A DNA stretch of 64,000 bases from Pseudomonas sp. PDM16 (GTDB taxonomy: Bacteria > Pseudomonadota > Gammaproteobacteria > Pseudomonadales > Pseudomonadaceae). This document shows positions 38,166 through 47,900 of the stretch, piece after piece. The DNA is taken from positions 496,001 through 560,000 of the forward strand of contig NZ_JACVAM010000003.1 of NCBI RefSeq assembly GCF_014851865.1, given 5' to 3'. Under the pieces are notes generated by a model. It worked only from the letters and a program-made list of their open reading frames with translations, was not told the DNA's origin and searched no databases. Made by a program: the position numbers and the translations under genes. The number at the start of each line of letters is the position of its first letter. Position 1 is the stretch's first letter.

Positions 38166-41100
38166 ATGCAACTCGGTAGACGACAGTTCTTCAAGATCTG
38201 TACGGTCGGCGCAGGGGTAGCTACGACCGCTGCACTGGGCTTCGCACCCGGCGTCGCCCAGGCGACCCAGCCGCGCCAGTACAAGCTGCTGCGCGCCAAG
38301 GAAACCCGCAACAACTGCACCTACTGCTCGGTCGGTTGCGGCATCCTGATGTACAGCCTCGGCGATGGCGCGAAGAACGCGCAGGAGCGCATCTTCCATA
38401 TCGAGGGCGATCCGGATCACCCGGTCAACCGCGGTTCGCTGTGCCCCAAGGGCGCCGGCCTTATCGACTACATCCACAGCGACCAGCGCCTGAAGTACCC
38501 GGAAGTACGCGAGGCCGGCAGCAACGAGTGGAAGCGTATTTCCTGGGACCAGGCACTCGAGCGCATCGCCCGGCTGATGAAGGATGACCGCGACGCCAAC
38601 TTCATCGAGAAGAACGCCAAGGGCCAGCGGGTCAACCGTTGGACCACCACGGGCTTTCTCGGCTCGTCGGCGGCCAGCAACGAGACCGGCATCCTTGACG
38701 TCAAGTTCGCCCGCAGCCTGGGCATGGTGCACCTGGAGAACCAGGCCCGCCTCTGTCACGGGCCGTCGGTAGCCGGCCTGGCGCCGTCGTTCGGACGCGG
38801 CGCGATGACCAACAACTGGGTCGACATCCGCAACGCCAACGTCATCCTGGTGATGGGCGGCAACCCGGCCGAGGCCCACCCGGTGGGCTTCAAGTGGGCC
38901 GTGGAAGCCAAGACCCGCAACAACGCCTACATGATGGTGGTGGACCCGCGCTTCAACCGCACCGCCGCCGTCGCCGACTTCTATTCGCCGATCCGCGCCG
39001 GCGCCGACTCGGCCTTCCTGCTCGGTGTCGCCCACTACCTGCTGAGCCACGACAAGATCCAGCGCGAGTACGTCACGGCCTACACCAACGCACCGCTGAT
39101 CGTGCGCGAGGACTACAGCTTCGAAGACGGCCTGTTCAGTGGCTACGACGCCGACAAGCGCAGCTACGATCGTACGTCCTGGGCCTACGAGCTGGGCGAC
39201 GACGGCTACGCCCTGCGTGACGAGACCCTGCAGCACCCGCGCTGCGTGTTCAACCTGCTGAAGAAGCACGTCGAGCGCTACACGCCGGAGATGGTCAGCA
39301 GCATCTGCGGCACACCGAAGCAAGACTTCCTCCACGTCTGCGAGAAGCTGGCGGCCACCTGCGTACCGGACCGGACCACCACCATCCTCTACGCGCTGGG
39401 CTGGACCCAGCACGTCGGCGGCTCGCAGATGATCCGTGCCTCGGCCATCGTGCAACTGCTGCTCGGCAACATCGGCATGCCCGGCGGCGGCATCAACGCC
39501 CTGCGCGGCCACTCCAACGTCCAGGGTTTCACCGACCTGGGCGTACTGAACAACATGCTGCCCGGCTACCTGACCCTGCCCCAGGAGAATCAGCAGAGCC
39601 TCGCTGATTACCTGGAACAGCGCACGCCGAAGACCCTGGTCGACAAGCAGGTGAACTTCTGGAAGAACACGCCCAAGTTCATGGTCAGCTTCCTCAAGGG
39701 CATGTGGGGCGACAAGGCCACCGCCGAGAACGAATGGGGCTACCACTGGCTGCCCAAGTGGGATGTCAGCTACGACGTGATGGCCTTTGTCGAGCAGATG
39801 ACCAAGGGCAAGACCAACGGCTACCTGGTCCAGGGCTTCAACCTGATCGCCGCAGCCGCCTCCTCGGGCAAGGTGCGTGAAGGCCTGTCCAAGCTGAAAT
39901 ACCTGGTGGTGATCGACCCGCTGCAGACCGAGACCTCGTCGTTCTGGCAGAACCACGGCGAATTCAACGACGTGAACCCGGCCGAGATCCAGACCACGGT
40001 GTTCCGCCTGCCCTCGTCCTGCTTCGCCGAGGAAAACGGCTCGATCGCCAACTCCGCACGCTGGCTGCAATGGCACTGGGCGGGCCAGACGCCGCCCCAC
40101 GAATCCTGGCACGACGGCAAGATCCTCGGCTCGCTGCTGATGAAGCTGCGTGAGCTGTATGCCCGCGAAGGCGGGGTCTGTCCCGAGCCGCTGATGAACG
40201 TCGACTGGAACTACCACGACCCGAAGGACCCGCATCCGGAAGAGGTCGCCAAGCAGCTCAACGGCTATGCCCTGGCCGACCTGTTCGACGAGCTGGGCAA
40301 CCCGATCGCCAAGAAGGGCGAGCTGCTGTCCAGCTTCGCTCACCTGCGTGACGACGGCAGCACCAGCAGCCTGTGCTGGATCTACACCGGCCAGTGGACG
40401 CAAGCCGGCAACATGATGGCCCGGCGCGACAACGCCGACACCGGCCTGGGCAATACGCCGGGCTGGGGCTTTGCCTGGCCGGCCAACCGGCGCCTGCTCT
40501 ACAACCGCGCCTCGGCCGATCCAGCCGGCAAGCCCTGGGACCCGCAGCGCGAGTTCCTGCATTGGGACGGCGCCAAGTGGAGCGGTGCCGACGTGCCCGA
40601 CTACCCGCCAACAGCAGCGCCGAACAGCGGCGTCAGCCCGTTCATCATGCTGCCGGACGGTGTCGGCCACCTGTTCGCCCTCGGCGCGCTGACCGACGGG
40701 CCCTTCCCCGAGCACTACGAGCCGCAGGAAAGCCCGATCGATGCCAACCCGCTGCACAGCGGCAGTGGCAAGAGCCCGGTGGCGCGCATATTCGAGGACG
40801 ACAAGCCGAGCTTCGGTTCGCGCGAGGAGTTCCCCTTCGTGGCAACCACCTACTCCATCACCGAGATGTTCCGCCACTGGACCAAGCACGCACGCCTGAA
40901 CGCCATCGCCCAGCCCGAGCAGTTCGTCGAGATCAGCGAGAAGCTGGCCGCCGCCAGGGGCATCACCGCCGGCGACGTGGTCAGGGTATCGAGCAAGCGC
41001 GGCTTCATCCGCGGCAAGGCGGTGGTCACCAAGCGACTGATGACCCTGCAGGTGGCCGGGCAGGAGGTCGAACAGGTCGGCATTCCCTGCCACTGGGGCT

Positions 41101-41216
41101 TCGAGGGCACCACCCGCAAGGGCTTCCTGGCCAACACCTTGAGCCCGCGTATCGGTGACGCCAACACCCATACCCCCGAGTACAAGGCCTTCCTCGTCAA
41201 CGTGGAAAAGGTGTAA
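38166..41216 (+). CDS. fdnG: Formate dehydrogenase major (catalytic) subunit, Cys form
   Basis: Molybdopterin enzyme of the formate dehydrogenase N/O type; it oxidises formate to CO2 on the periplasmic side. The 1016-residue protein begins with a twin-arginine signal (GRRQFFKIC), followed by the [4Fe-4S] motif NNCTYCSVGCGILMY and the catalytic segment ENQARLCHGPSVAG. Residue 197 is Cys, encoded by TGT at 38754-38756, where E. coli FdnG has selenocysteine. The subunit genes and fdhE follow in one operon. It could equally be named fdoG; the respiratory partner is not evident from sequence. Confidence 0.95.
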   Translation: MQLGRRQFFKICTVGAGVATTAALGFAPGVAQATQPRQYKLLRAKETRNNCTYCSVGCGILMYSLGDGAKNAQERIFHIEGDPDHPVNRGSLCPKGAGLIDYIHSDQRLKYPEVREAGSNEWKRISWDQALERIARLMKDDRDANFIEKNAKGQRVNRWTTTGFLGSSAASNETGILDVKFARSLGMVHLENQARLCHGPSVAGLAPSFGRGAMTNNWVDIRNANVILVMGGNPAEAHPVGFKWAVEAKTRNNAYMMVVDPRFNRTAAVADFYSPIRAGADSAFLLGVAHYLLSHDKIQREYVTAYTNAPLIVREDYSFEDGLFSGYDADKRSYDRTSWAYELGDDGYALRDETLQHPRCVFNLLKKHVERYTPEMVSSICGTPKQDFLHVCEKLAATCVPDRTTTILYALGWTQHVGGSQMIRASAIVQLLLGNIGMPGGGINALRGHSNVQGFTDLGVLNNMLPGYLTLPQENQQSLADYLEQRTPKTLVDKQVNFWKNTPKFMVSFLKGMWGDKATAENEWGYHWLPKWDVSYDVMAFVEQMTKGKTNGYLVQGFNLIAAAASSGKVREGLSKLKYLVVIDPLQTETSSFWQNHGEFNDVNPAEIQTTVFRLPSSCFAEENGSIANSARWLQWHWAGQTPPHESWHDGKILGSLLMKLRELYAREGGVCPEPLMNVDWNYHDPKDPHPEEVAKQLNGYALADLFDELGNPIAKKGELLSSFAHLRDDGSTSSLCWIYTGQWTQAGNMMARRDNADTGLGNTPGWGFAWPANRRLLYNRASADPAGKPWDPQREFLHWDGAKWSGADVPDYPPTAAPNSGVSPFIMLPDGVGHLFALGALTDGPFPEHYEPQESPIDANPLHSGSGKSPVARIFEDDKPSFGSREEFPFVATTYSITEMFRHWTKHARLNAIAQPEQFVEISEKLAAARGITAGDVVRVSSKRGFIRGKAVVTKRLMTLQVAGQEVEQVGIPCHWGFEGTTRKGFLANTLSPRIGDANTHTPEYKAFLVNVEKV

Positions 41217-41228
41217 CGGAGCGCTCCC

Positions 41229-42119
41229 ATGTCCATGCAATCCCAAGACATCATCAAACGCTCGGCCACCAACGTGCTGACGCCCGCGCCGCATGTGCGC
41301 GACAAGAAGGCCGAAGTGGCCAAGCTGATCGACGTGACCACCTGCATCGGCTGCAAGGCCTGCCAGGTGGCCTGTTCGGAGTGGAACGACATCCGCGACG
41401 AGGTCGGCCACAACCACGGTGTATACGACAACCCCGTCGACCTGACAGCCAACTCCTGGACAGTCATGCGCTATGACGAGTACCAGAACGACGAAAGCGG
41501 TCGCCTGGAGTGGCTGATCCGCAAGGACGGCTGCATGCACTGCGCCGATCCGGGCTGCCTCAAGGCCTGCCCGCAGCCCGGCGCCATCGTGCAGTACGCC
41601 AACGGCATCGTCGACTTCCAGTCCGAGCACTGCATCGGCTGCGGCTACTGCATCGCCGGCTGCCCGTTCAACGTGCCGCGCATCAGCAAGAAGGACAACA
41701 AGGCCTACAAGTGCACGCTGTGCTCGGATCGCGTGGCGGTCGGCCAGGAGCCGGCCTGCGTGAAGACCTGCCCGACCGGAGCGATCCGCTTCGGCAGCAA
41801 GGAAGACATGCTGCACTACGGCGAGGAGCGCGTCGAAGAGCTCAAGGGTCGTGGCTTCGCCGGTGCCGGCGTGTACAACCCGCAAGGCGTCGGCGGCACC
41901 CACGTGATGTACGTGCTGCAACACGCCGACAAGCCGCAGCTGTACCACAAGCTGCCCACCGACCCGCGCATCAGCAGCGCCATCCACGGCTGGAAGGGCT
42001 GGCTCAAACCGGTGGCCGCAGCCGCCTTCCTCGCCACCCTCACCGGCACGCTGTTCCACTACGTCGGCGTGGGTGCACAGACCCTGCCCGAAGACGAGAC
42101 CGAGGAGGAAAAAGCATGA
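41229..42119 (+). CDS. fdxH: Formate dehydrogenase iron-sulfur (beta) subunit
   Basis: Carries electrons from the catalytic subunit to the cytochrome b subunit. The 296-residue protein has four ferredoxin-type clusters: [46 protein letters not shown] and a CTLCSDR...CVKTCP pair. A C-terminal membrane anchor covers about residues 260-282 ([20 protein letters not shown]). It starts 12 bases after the major subunit and overlaps the gamma subunit by four bases. Confidence 0.96.
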   Translation: MSMQSQDIIKRSATNVLTPAPHVRDKKAEVAKLIDVTTCIGCKACQVACSEWNDIRDEVGHNHGVYDNPVDLTANSWTVMRYDEYQNDESGRLEWLIRKDGCMHCADPGCLKACPQPGAIVQYANGIVDFQSEHCIGCGYCIAGCPFNVPRISKKDNKAYKCTLCSDRVAVGQEPACVKTCPTGAIRFGSKEDMLHYGEERVEELKGRGFAGAGVYNPQGVGGTHVMYVLQHADKPQLYHKLPTDPRISSAIHGWKGWLKPVAAAAFLATLTGTLFHYVGVGAQTLPEDETEEEKA

Positions 42120-42754
42120 ACAACCGACAGAACGCCCTGCTGCGCACCACTTATGCGGTACGCATGAGTCACTGGCTGATGGTCATCTGCTTCTTCTTCG
42201 TGGCGATGTCCGGTCTGTCGTGGTTCTTCCCCTCGCTGAACTGGCTGAATAGCCTGCTTGGCGGTCCGCAGCTCGCGCGCATCCTCCATCCCTTCATGGG
42301 TGTGGTGATCTTCGTCCTGCTCACCTTCATGTTCATTCGCCTGGTGCGCTACAACCTGCCCGAAGCCAACGACCTAAAGTGGTTCGCCGACATCGGCGGC
42401 GTGCTCAAGGGCGAGCACAACGAGGAGCTGGATACCGGCAAGTACAACGCCGGGCAGAAAGTACTGTTCTGGGGAATCATGGGCCTGATCACGCTGCTGC
42501 TGATCAGCGGCGTGGTGATCTGGCGACCCTGGTTCGCTCACCTGTTCGAGATACCCGTGATTCGCATCGGCCTGTTCGTCCACGCTCTGGCTGGGGTGCT
42601 CTTGATGCTGCTGATCATCGGCCACATCTACCTGGCTTTCTGGGTCAAGGGCTCGATCGACAGCATGTCCAGCGGCTACGTCAGCCGCAAATGGGCGCGC
42701 ACCCATCATCCAAGCTGGTACCGCCAGGTCACCGGCAAGAAGGATGCGCAATGA
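42116..42754 (+). CDS. fdnI: Formate dehydrogenase cytochrome b556 (gamma) subunit
   Basis: 212-residue inner-membrane diheme cytochrome b that passes electrons to quinone. It has four hydrophobic segments (about 20-40, 58-80, 115-137, 152-175) with heme-ligand His residues in [21 protein letters not shown] and [20 protein letters not shown]. Its ATG overlaps the beta subunit stop (ATGA), and fdhE starts inside its own stop in the same way. Confidence 0.94.
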   Translation: MNNRQNALLRTTYAVRMSHWLMVICFFFVAMSGLSWFFPSLNWLNSLLGGPQLARILHPFMGVVIFVLLTFMFIRLVRYNLPEANDLKWFADIGGVLKGEHNEELDTGKYNAGQKVLFWGIMGLITLLLISGVVIWRPWFAHLFEIPVIRIGLFVHALAGVLLMLLIIGHIYLAFWVKGSIDSMSSGYVSRKWARTHHPSWYRQVTGKKDAQ

Positions 42755-43644
42755 GCAGCATCAAGCTGACCCCGGTGGCGCAGCCCAGCGGCGGCATCGA
42801 GAAGATCGAGCCTCTGCTGCTGCCCCACCTCGACGGTCTATACGCACGCCGCGCGGCGCGCCTGCTGGCACTCGCGGAAGGCCATGCGATGGCCGACTAC
42901 CTGCAATTCGCTGCCTGCATTGCCGGCGCCCAGCTGAAGCTGCTGGAACAGATGCCACTGCCCGACACGGCCACTACCCGCCCAACCCTGAGCAACGAGC
43001 ACGCACCGCTGGACAGCACCACGCTGCCACGCGACCGCTACTGGCAGCAGTTGCTGCACGGCCTCATCGATGTGCTGCTGACAGATGCTACGCCCCCCGT
43101 GCGCAAGGTACTGGAACAGCTGCGCGCGCACTCGCCCGAACAGCTGGAGACGCTGGCCAGTGCCCTGCTCGCCGGGAACCACGCCGAGGTCGGCAGCGAC
43201 CGAGCGCTGTTCCTCTGGAGTGCCCTGTCGCTGTACTGGGCGCAACTGGCCGCGCGCCTGCCACTGCACGCCAGCGCCGGCCTCGGCGAGAACCGCCAGC
43301 TGTGCCCGGTGTGCGCGCAATCGCCCAGCGCCAGCGTGATCATCGGCGGCCTGCGCTACCTGCACTGCAGCCTGTGCGAAAGCCGCTGGCACATGGTGCG
43401 GATCAAATGCAGCAACTGCGAGGAAACCGGCAAGCTCGACTACTGGTCGCTGGAGTCGAAGGACGCCACGCTCAAGGCCGAAAGCTGCGGTGACTGCCAC
43501 AGCTACCTGAAGGTGCTCTATCTGGATCGCGACCGCGATCTGGAAGTGGTCGCCGACGACCTGGCTTCGCTGGCGCTGGACGCCGAAGTCGAGCGCGAAG
43601 GGTTCGCCCGCAGCGGCCTGAATCCCTTCCTGTTCCCCGGCTGA
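42751..43644 (+). CDS. fdhE: Formate dehydrogenase accessory protein FdhE
   Basis: Cytoplasmic chaperone needed for assembly of Tat-exported formate dehydrogenases. The 297-residue protein has the four CxxC zinc or rubredoxin-like motifs (CPVC, CSLC, CSNC, CGDC) between residues 185 and 250. The C-terminal [14 protein letters not shown] is typical. It overlaps the gamma-subunit gene by four bases and is followed nine bases later by moaA. Confidence 0.95.
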   Translation: MSSIKLTPVAQPSGGIEKIEPLLLPHLDGLYARRAARLLALAEGHAMADYLQFAACIAGAQLKLLEQMPLPDTATTRPTLSNEHAPLDSTTLPRDRYWQQLLHGLIDVLLTDATPPVRKVLEQLRAHSPEQLETLASALLAGNHAEVGSDRALFLWSALSLYWAQLAARLPLHASAGLGENRQLCPVCAQSPSASVIIGGLRYLHCSLCESRWHMVRIKCSNCEETGKLDYWSLESKDATLKAESCGDCHSYLKVLYLDRDRDLEVVADDLASLALDAEVEREGFARSGLNPFLFPG

Positions 43645-43652
43645 CGCGGCCC

Positions 43653-44642
43653 ATGAGCAACCTGCAGGACGGCTTCGGCCGGCGCATCGACTACCTGCGC
43701 CTGTCAGTGACCGACCGCTGCGACTTCCGCTGCGTGTACTGCATGGCCGAGAACATGACCTTCCTGCCGCGCAGCGAGACGCTCAGCCTGGAGGAGCTGT
43801 ACCGGCTGGCGCGGCTGTTCGTCGGCCAGGGCGTGAAGAAGATTCGCCTGACCGGTGGCGAGCCACTGGTGCGCCAGGGCATCGTCGATCTCTGCCAGCG
43901 CATCGCCGCCCTGCCCGGCCTGCGCGAGCTGACCCTGACCAGCAACGGTTCGCAGCTGCGCAAGCTGGCCGCACCGCTGGCCAGGGTCGGCGTCAGCCGC
44001 GTCAACATCAGCCTAGACAGCCTGCAGCCCGAACGTTTCCGTGCACTGACCCGTACGGGCGACCTGCTCCAGGTGCTGGATGGCATCGAGGCGGCACGCG
44101 ACGCCGGCTTCGCCCGCATCAGGCTCAATACGGTGGTCATGCGCGGGCGCAACCTGGACGAGGTGCCGGCACTGGTCGACTACGCCCTCGAACGCGGACT
44201 GGACATCAGCTTCATCGAGGAGATGCCGCTGGGCGAAGTCGGTCGCTCTCGCGGCGAAAGCTACTGTTCCAGCGACGAGGTTCGCGCGCTGATTGCCAGC
44301 CACCATCGTCTGCTCGACAGCACCGAGCACAGCGGTGGCCCGGCGCGCTATGTTCGGCCGACGGCTTACCCGAACAGCCGCATCGGCTTCATCTCGCCGC
44401 ACAGCCACAACTTCTGCGCCAGCTGCAACCGCGTGCGCCTGACCGTGGAAGGCAAGCTGCTGCTGTGCCTGGGCCACGACAATGCCCTCGACCTGCGCGC
44501 CCTGCTGCGGCGCTTTCCCGACGACGACCAGCCACTGCTCGATGCCCTGCACGCCAGCCTGCAGCACAAGCCGCAGCAGCATCGTTTCAACCTCGACGCA
44601 AGCGTGCAGGTACTGCGCTTCATGAATGCCAGCGGCGGCTAG
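43653..44642 (+). CDS. moaA: GTP 3',8-cyclase MoaA
   Basis: Radical SAM enzyme that starts molybdenum cofactor synthesis from GTP. The 329-residue protein has the N-terminal cluster CDFRCVYC (CxxxCxxC near residue 24), [10 protein letters not shown], and the C-terminal cluster [20 protein letters not shown]. It lies directly behind fdhE, so cofactor supply may be co-expressed with formate dehydrogenase. A further moaA copy elsewhere in the genome is likely, since other moa genes are not present here. Confidence 0.95.
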   Translation: MSNLQDGFGRRIDYLRLSVTDRCDFRCVYCMAENMTFLPRSETLSLEELYRLARLFVGQGVKKIRLTGGEPLVRQGIVDLCQRIAALPGLRELTLTSNGSQLRKLAAPLARVGVSRVNISLDSLQPERFRALTRTGDLLQVLDGIEAARDAGFARIRLNTVVMRGRNLDEVPALVDYALERGLDISFIEEMPLGEVGRSRGESYCSSDEVRALIASHHRLLDSTEHSGGPARYVRPTAYPNSRIGFISPHSHNFCASCNRVRLTVEGKLLLCLGHDNALDLRALLRRFPDDDQPLLDALHASLQHKPQQHRFNLDASVQVLRFMNASGG

Positions 44643-44653
44643 CCGCTGTCTAT

Positions 44654-44710
44654 CCGTAGGGTGCGCCGGAGCAACACCACGTATTCCGACGCACACGGCG
44701 CACCCTACGG
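44654..44710. repeat. Palindromic repeat with GTAGGGTGCGC arms, copy 1
   Basis: 14-base inverted arms CCGTAGGGTGCGCC and GGCGCACCCTACGG enclose 29 bases. It starts 12 bases after moaA and could also act as its transcription terminator. The arms match the second copy at 47047-47073. Confidence 0.8.
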
Positions 44711-44774
44711 TCTGGTCGGAAACATATTTCCGGCCTTGAATTGAGCCAGCCATGCGCTTAAGGTCGCGCGCACT

Positions 44775-44980
44775 CCATCCAGGTGTGCCGGATGAGCCGC
44801 TCGCACGGCTCGTCACCACGGCATTAAACGGGAAGCCGGTGCGCTCCACGAGCAAACCCGGCGCTGCCCCCGCAACGGTAATCGACCCCGATCTGATCGG
44901 CGTCCGCTCGAACGCCACTGTGCTGCTGCACGGGAAGGCGAGCGGATGTGCGTCGAGAGCCCGGATACCGGCCTGCATGG
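44775..44980 (+). promoter_or_regulatory. Cobalamin (B12) riboswitch
   Basis: Conserved B12-box elements occur in order: AAACGGGAAGCCGGTG, GCTGCCCCCGCAACGGTAA, GCCACTG, GGGAAGGCG and GAGAGCCCGGATACCGGCC. The outer helix pairs CCAT/CAGG/CCGG at 44775-44791 with CCGG/CCTG/ATGG at 44968-44980. It lies ahead of btuB and should lower BtuB synthesis when adenosylcobalamin is abundant. Confidence 0.95.
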
Positions 44981-45057
44981 TGATTCGACTGGTGTTGCGG
45001 AGGGCATCACCGTCAAGCACTTGCGACGCCCGCCGCCGCAGCGCTTGCACCTGCCCT

Positions 45058-45084
45058 CCTCAAAAGTCTCCCGACCTTTTGAGG
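45058..45084 (+). promoter_or_regulatory. Shine-Dalgarno-sequestering hairpin before btuB
   Basis: CCTCAAAAG pairs with CTTTTGAGG in a 9-bp stem with a nine-base loop. The 3' arm contains GAGG, the ribosome-binding site of btuB, eight bases before the ATG. This is the likely expression platform of the B12 riboswitch, acting on translation. Confidence 0.7.
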
Positions 45085-45092
45085 ATTGATCG

Positions 45093-46967
45093 ATGAAGTT
45101 GTCCCGTCTTGCCCTGGCTGTCGCCCTGCTACCCGGCGGCTCCGTTCTGGCCGCCGACCAGGAAGCGGCCCTGAAGCTGTCCGAAACCCTGATCAGCGCC
45201 AACCGCGAGGCCCAGGCCCGCAGCACCAGCAGCGTCGCCAGCACGGTGTTCACCCGCGCCGATATCGAGCGCCTGCAACCACGCAACGTGGTGGAGTTGC
45301 TCAACCGCGTGCCCGGCGTACAGGTCACCGACAACGGCATCGGTAGCCTGGCCAGCCTGTATATCCGCGGCACCAAATCGGCCCAGAGCCTGGTGCTGGT
45401 GGATGGTATGCGCATCGGCTCCGCCAGCTCCGGCGACAGCAACCTGCAACACCTGAACATCGACCAGATCGAGCGTATCGAAGTGCTGCGCGGGCCGCGC
45501 TCGGCCATCCATGGCGCCGACGCCATCGGCGGCGTGGTGCAGATATTCACCCGCCGCAGCGCCAGCGAAGGCCTGAAACCCTTCGTGCGCATGGGCTACG
45601 GCAGCAACGCCAGCTGGCAGCGCAGTGCCGGCATCTCCGGTGGCGACGAGCAGACCCGCTTCAGCCTGGCTGGCAGTCTCAACGAGACCCATGGCATCGA
45701 TCGCACCGGCACCTCCTACGACTCCGACCAGGACCACGATGCCTACCGCAACAAGGCCTTCAGCCTGAGCCTCAGCCACAGCTTCAGTGATCGCATCGAA
45801 GCCGGCATCAACGTGCTCGACCAGCGTGGCCGCACCGAGTTCGACAACCCCTTCGGCCGCTTCGACATGACCACTTTCGAGTCGGTCGGCCAGGACCCGT
45901 ACAGCGACTTCACCGTCAGCAGCGTCTCCAGCTACCTCGATGCGCAGATCAACGATGTCTGGAGCAGCCGCCTGGAAGTCGGCCACAGCGAGAACCGCGA
46001 GGAGAGCCTGGACAAGCTCAGCGACGAGCGCGGCATATTCAACACCTATCGTGACTCGGTGAACTGGCTGAACACCCTGACCCTGAGCGACAGCCATAGC
46101 CTGCTGCTGGGCGCCGACTGGTACGAGGACCAGCTCAACAGCAACACCGCCTTCGACGAGCAGCAACGCTGGAACCAGGCCGCCTTCGTCCAGCATCGCT
46201 ACCAGGGCGAACACTTCGCCACCGAACTGGGCCTGCGCCACGACAAGAACGAACAGTTCGGCAGCGAGAACACCTGGAGCGGCGCCCTCACCGTACCGTT
46301 GAACAAGGCCAACGACCTGGTGCTGTCCTACAGCGAGGGCTTCCGTGCGCCGACCTTCAACGACCTCTACTACCCGGGCTACAGCAACCCGGACCTCAAA
46401 CCCGAACACTCGAAGAGCTACGAGTTGCAGTGGCGCAGCCAACTGGCCGAGAGCACGCGCCTGGAAGCCTCGGTGTACCGCACCGACATCAAGGACGCCA
46501 TCGCCAACGACCAGAACTTCATCCCGCAGAACATCGCCACTGCGCGCATCCACGGCTTCGAGGCAGCGCTGCAGCAGGAGCTGTTCGGCTGGCAGGGGCA
46601 ACTGGGCGTCGCCTTCGTCGACCCGCGCGACCGCGACAGCGGCCATACCCTCAACCGCCGCGCGCGTCGCACGCTGACGCTGGATCTCGACCGTGCCTTT
46701 GGTGATTTCGCCGTGGGCGCCACCTGGCAGGCAGCGAGCAGCAGCTATGACGATCCGAACAACCAGTACGAGCTGGGCGGCTATGGCCTGCTGGGCCTGC
46801 GCGGCAGCTGGCAGGCAACTGGCGAACTGAAGCTGGAGGCGAAGATCGACAACCTGCTGGACAAGGATTACCAGCGCGCCCTGTACGAGCACGAAGGCGA
46901 GCGCTACGGCTATCGCCAGGAAGGCCGCAGCGCCATGCTCGGCTTCGTCTGGACGCCGGAGCTGTAG
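45093..46967 (+). CDS. btuB: TonB-dependent vitamin B12 receptor BtuB
   Basis: Outer-membrane receptor that takes up cobalamins with energy from TonB. The 624-residue protein has a signal peptide (MKLSRLALAVALLPGGSVLA), a TonB-box-like ETLISA segment, a plug domain (VVELLNRVPGVQV, IRGTKSAQSLVLVDGMRIGS, IEVLRGPRSAIHGADAIGGV) and a 22-strand barrel ending in Leu. The B12 riboswitch and the nearby btuF support B12 as the substrate. It ends at a bidirectional terminator. Confidence 0.93.
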   Translation: MKLSRLALAVALLPGGSVLAADQEAALKLSETLISANREAQARSTSSVASTVFTRADIERLQPRNVVELLNRVPGVQVTDNGIGSLASLYIRGTKSAQSLVLVDGMRIGSASSGDSNLQHLNIDQIERIEVLRGPRSAIHGADAIGGVVQIFTRRSASEGLKPFVRMGYGSNASWQRSAGISGGDEQTRFSLAGSLNETHGIDRTGTSYDSDQDHDAYRNKAFSLSLSHSFSDRIEAGINVLDQRGRTEFDNPFGRFDMTTFESVGQDPYSDFTVSSVSSYLDAQINDVWSSRLEVGHSENREESLDKLSDERGIFNTYRDSVNWLNTLTLSDSHSLLLGADWYEDQLNSNTAFDEQQRWNQAAFVQHRYQGEHFATELGLRHDKNEQFGSENTWSGALTVPLNKANDLVLSYSEGFRAPTFNDLYYPGYSNPDLKPEHSKSYELQWRSQLAESTRLEASVYRTDIKDAIANDQNFIPQNIATARIHGFEAALQQELFGWQGQLGVAFVDPRDRDSGHTLNRRARRTLTLDLDRAFGDFAVGATWQAASSSYDDPNNQYELGGYGLLGLRGSWQATGELKLEAKIDNLLDKDYQRALYEHEGERYGYRQEGRSAMLGFVWTPEL

Positions 46968-46980
46968 ATCCCTGATCAGC

Positions 46981-47007
46981 AAAAAGGCCCCTTTCAGGGG
47001 CCTTTTT
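46981..47007. terminator. Bidirectional terminator between btuB and btuF
   Basis: AAAAAGGCCCCT / AGGGGCCTTTTT forms a 12-bp stem with a three-base loop. It has U runs on both strands and lies between convergent genes, 14 bases after the btuB stop. Confidence 0.92.
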
Positions 47008-47046
47008 CTGGGTCATCTGCTCGCCTACAGCGCTAAAGCATCGCTT

Positions 47047-47073
47047 CGTAGGGTGCGCCGTGCGCACCCTACG
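47047..47073. repeat. Palindromic repeat with GTAGGGTGCGC arms, copy 2
   Basis: CGTAGGGTGCGC and GCGCACCCTACG, a perfect 12-bp inverted repeat with a three-base loop. It shares its arms with the repeat at 44654-44710 but lacks the 29-base centre. Confidence 0.8.
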
Positions 47074-47099
47074 ACAGCGCGACCCCATGCCCCTCATTG

Positions 47100-47900
47100 C
47101 TAGCGCGCGTTGACGAGCAGCGCGCAGAGCTTCTCGGTGGCCGCCAGCATCTGGAAGCTGGGCCGCTCCAGGCCCTTGTCCGGTACCGTCCACAGCTGAC
47201 CGAACCGCACCGCCGGTATCTGCGGCCAGGCGCGCCAATGCTGCAGTTCACCTTCGCTGCCAGCCAGGATCACCTCAGGTGATCGCTGCAGCACCGCCTC
47301 GACATTGACCTGCGGTGCGGGCAAACGCTGGTCGGCGAACACGTTGTGCGCACCACAAACCTCCAGCGCATCACCGATGATCTGCCGTCCACCGATGGTG
47401 TACAGCGGCTCGTGCCAGACCTGATAGAACACCGGCAACGGCGACTCGCGCCGGTAGCGCTGGCGCAGACCGGCCAGGCGTGCACTGAACTCGTCACGCA
47501 GCTGCCGGCCACGAGCCTCGACACCAACCTGCTGACCGATTTCAGCGAACTGTTCGGCCAACTGCTGCAGCTCATGGGGCTCACCGACATACAGAGGGAT
47601 GCCAAAGGACTTCAGTTGCTCGCGCTGGGCCTCCGGCACGCTGTCCGGCCACAGCAGCAATAGGTCGGGACGCAGCGCCAGCAGGGTCTCCAGCTCCACC
47701 TGGCCATAACGGCCTACCGAGGGTAGATGAGCCAGTGCCGCGGGACGCTCACCACCGTCGAGCACGCCGACCAGACGCTCTCCGGCGCCCAGCTCCAGCA
47801 TGATTTCCGACATCGAGGGAGCCAGACTGACCACCCGCTCCGCCGCCCCCAGCGGCAGGCTCAGGACGAGCAGGCAGGCAACGAGAAAGCGCTTAGCCAA
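47100..47900 (-). CDS. btuF: Periplasmic cobalamin-binding protein BtuF-like
   Basis: 266-residue substrate-binding protein of the helical-backbone metal-receptor type. It has a signal peptide ([21 protein letters not shown]), the opening ERVVSLAPSMSEIMLELGAG and the GRYGQVELETLLALRPDLLLLW block shared by BtuF and hemin or siderophore binders. The btuB gene next door, convergent across a terminator, supports cobalamin. No BtuC or BtuD gene lies beside it. It starts eight bases inside the upstream membrane-protein gene. Confidence 0.85.
   Translation of the reverse strand: MAKRFLVACLLVLSLPLGAAERVVSLAPSMSEIMLELGAGERLVGVLDGGERPAALAHLPSVGRYGQVELETLLALRPDLLLLWPDSVPEAQREQLKSFGIPLYVGEPHELQQLAEQFAEIGQQVGVEARGRQLRDEFSARLAGLRQRYRRESPLPVFYQVWHEPLYTIGGRQIIGDALEVCGAHNVFADQRLPAPQVNVEAVLQRSPEVILAGSEGELQHWRAWPQIPAVRFGQLWTVPDKGLERPSFQMLAATEKLCALLVNAR

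Noticed and set aside
38049..42059. Open frame of 1336 codons on the minus strand
   Set aside because: It lies opposite the formate dehydrogenase operon, whose subunits have all expected motifs. The translated antisense frame is rich in His, Val, Gly and Ala with no domain, a common effect of GC-rich codon bias.
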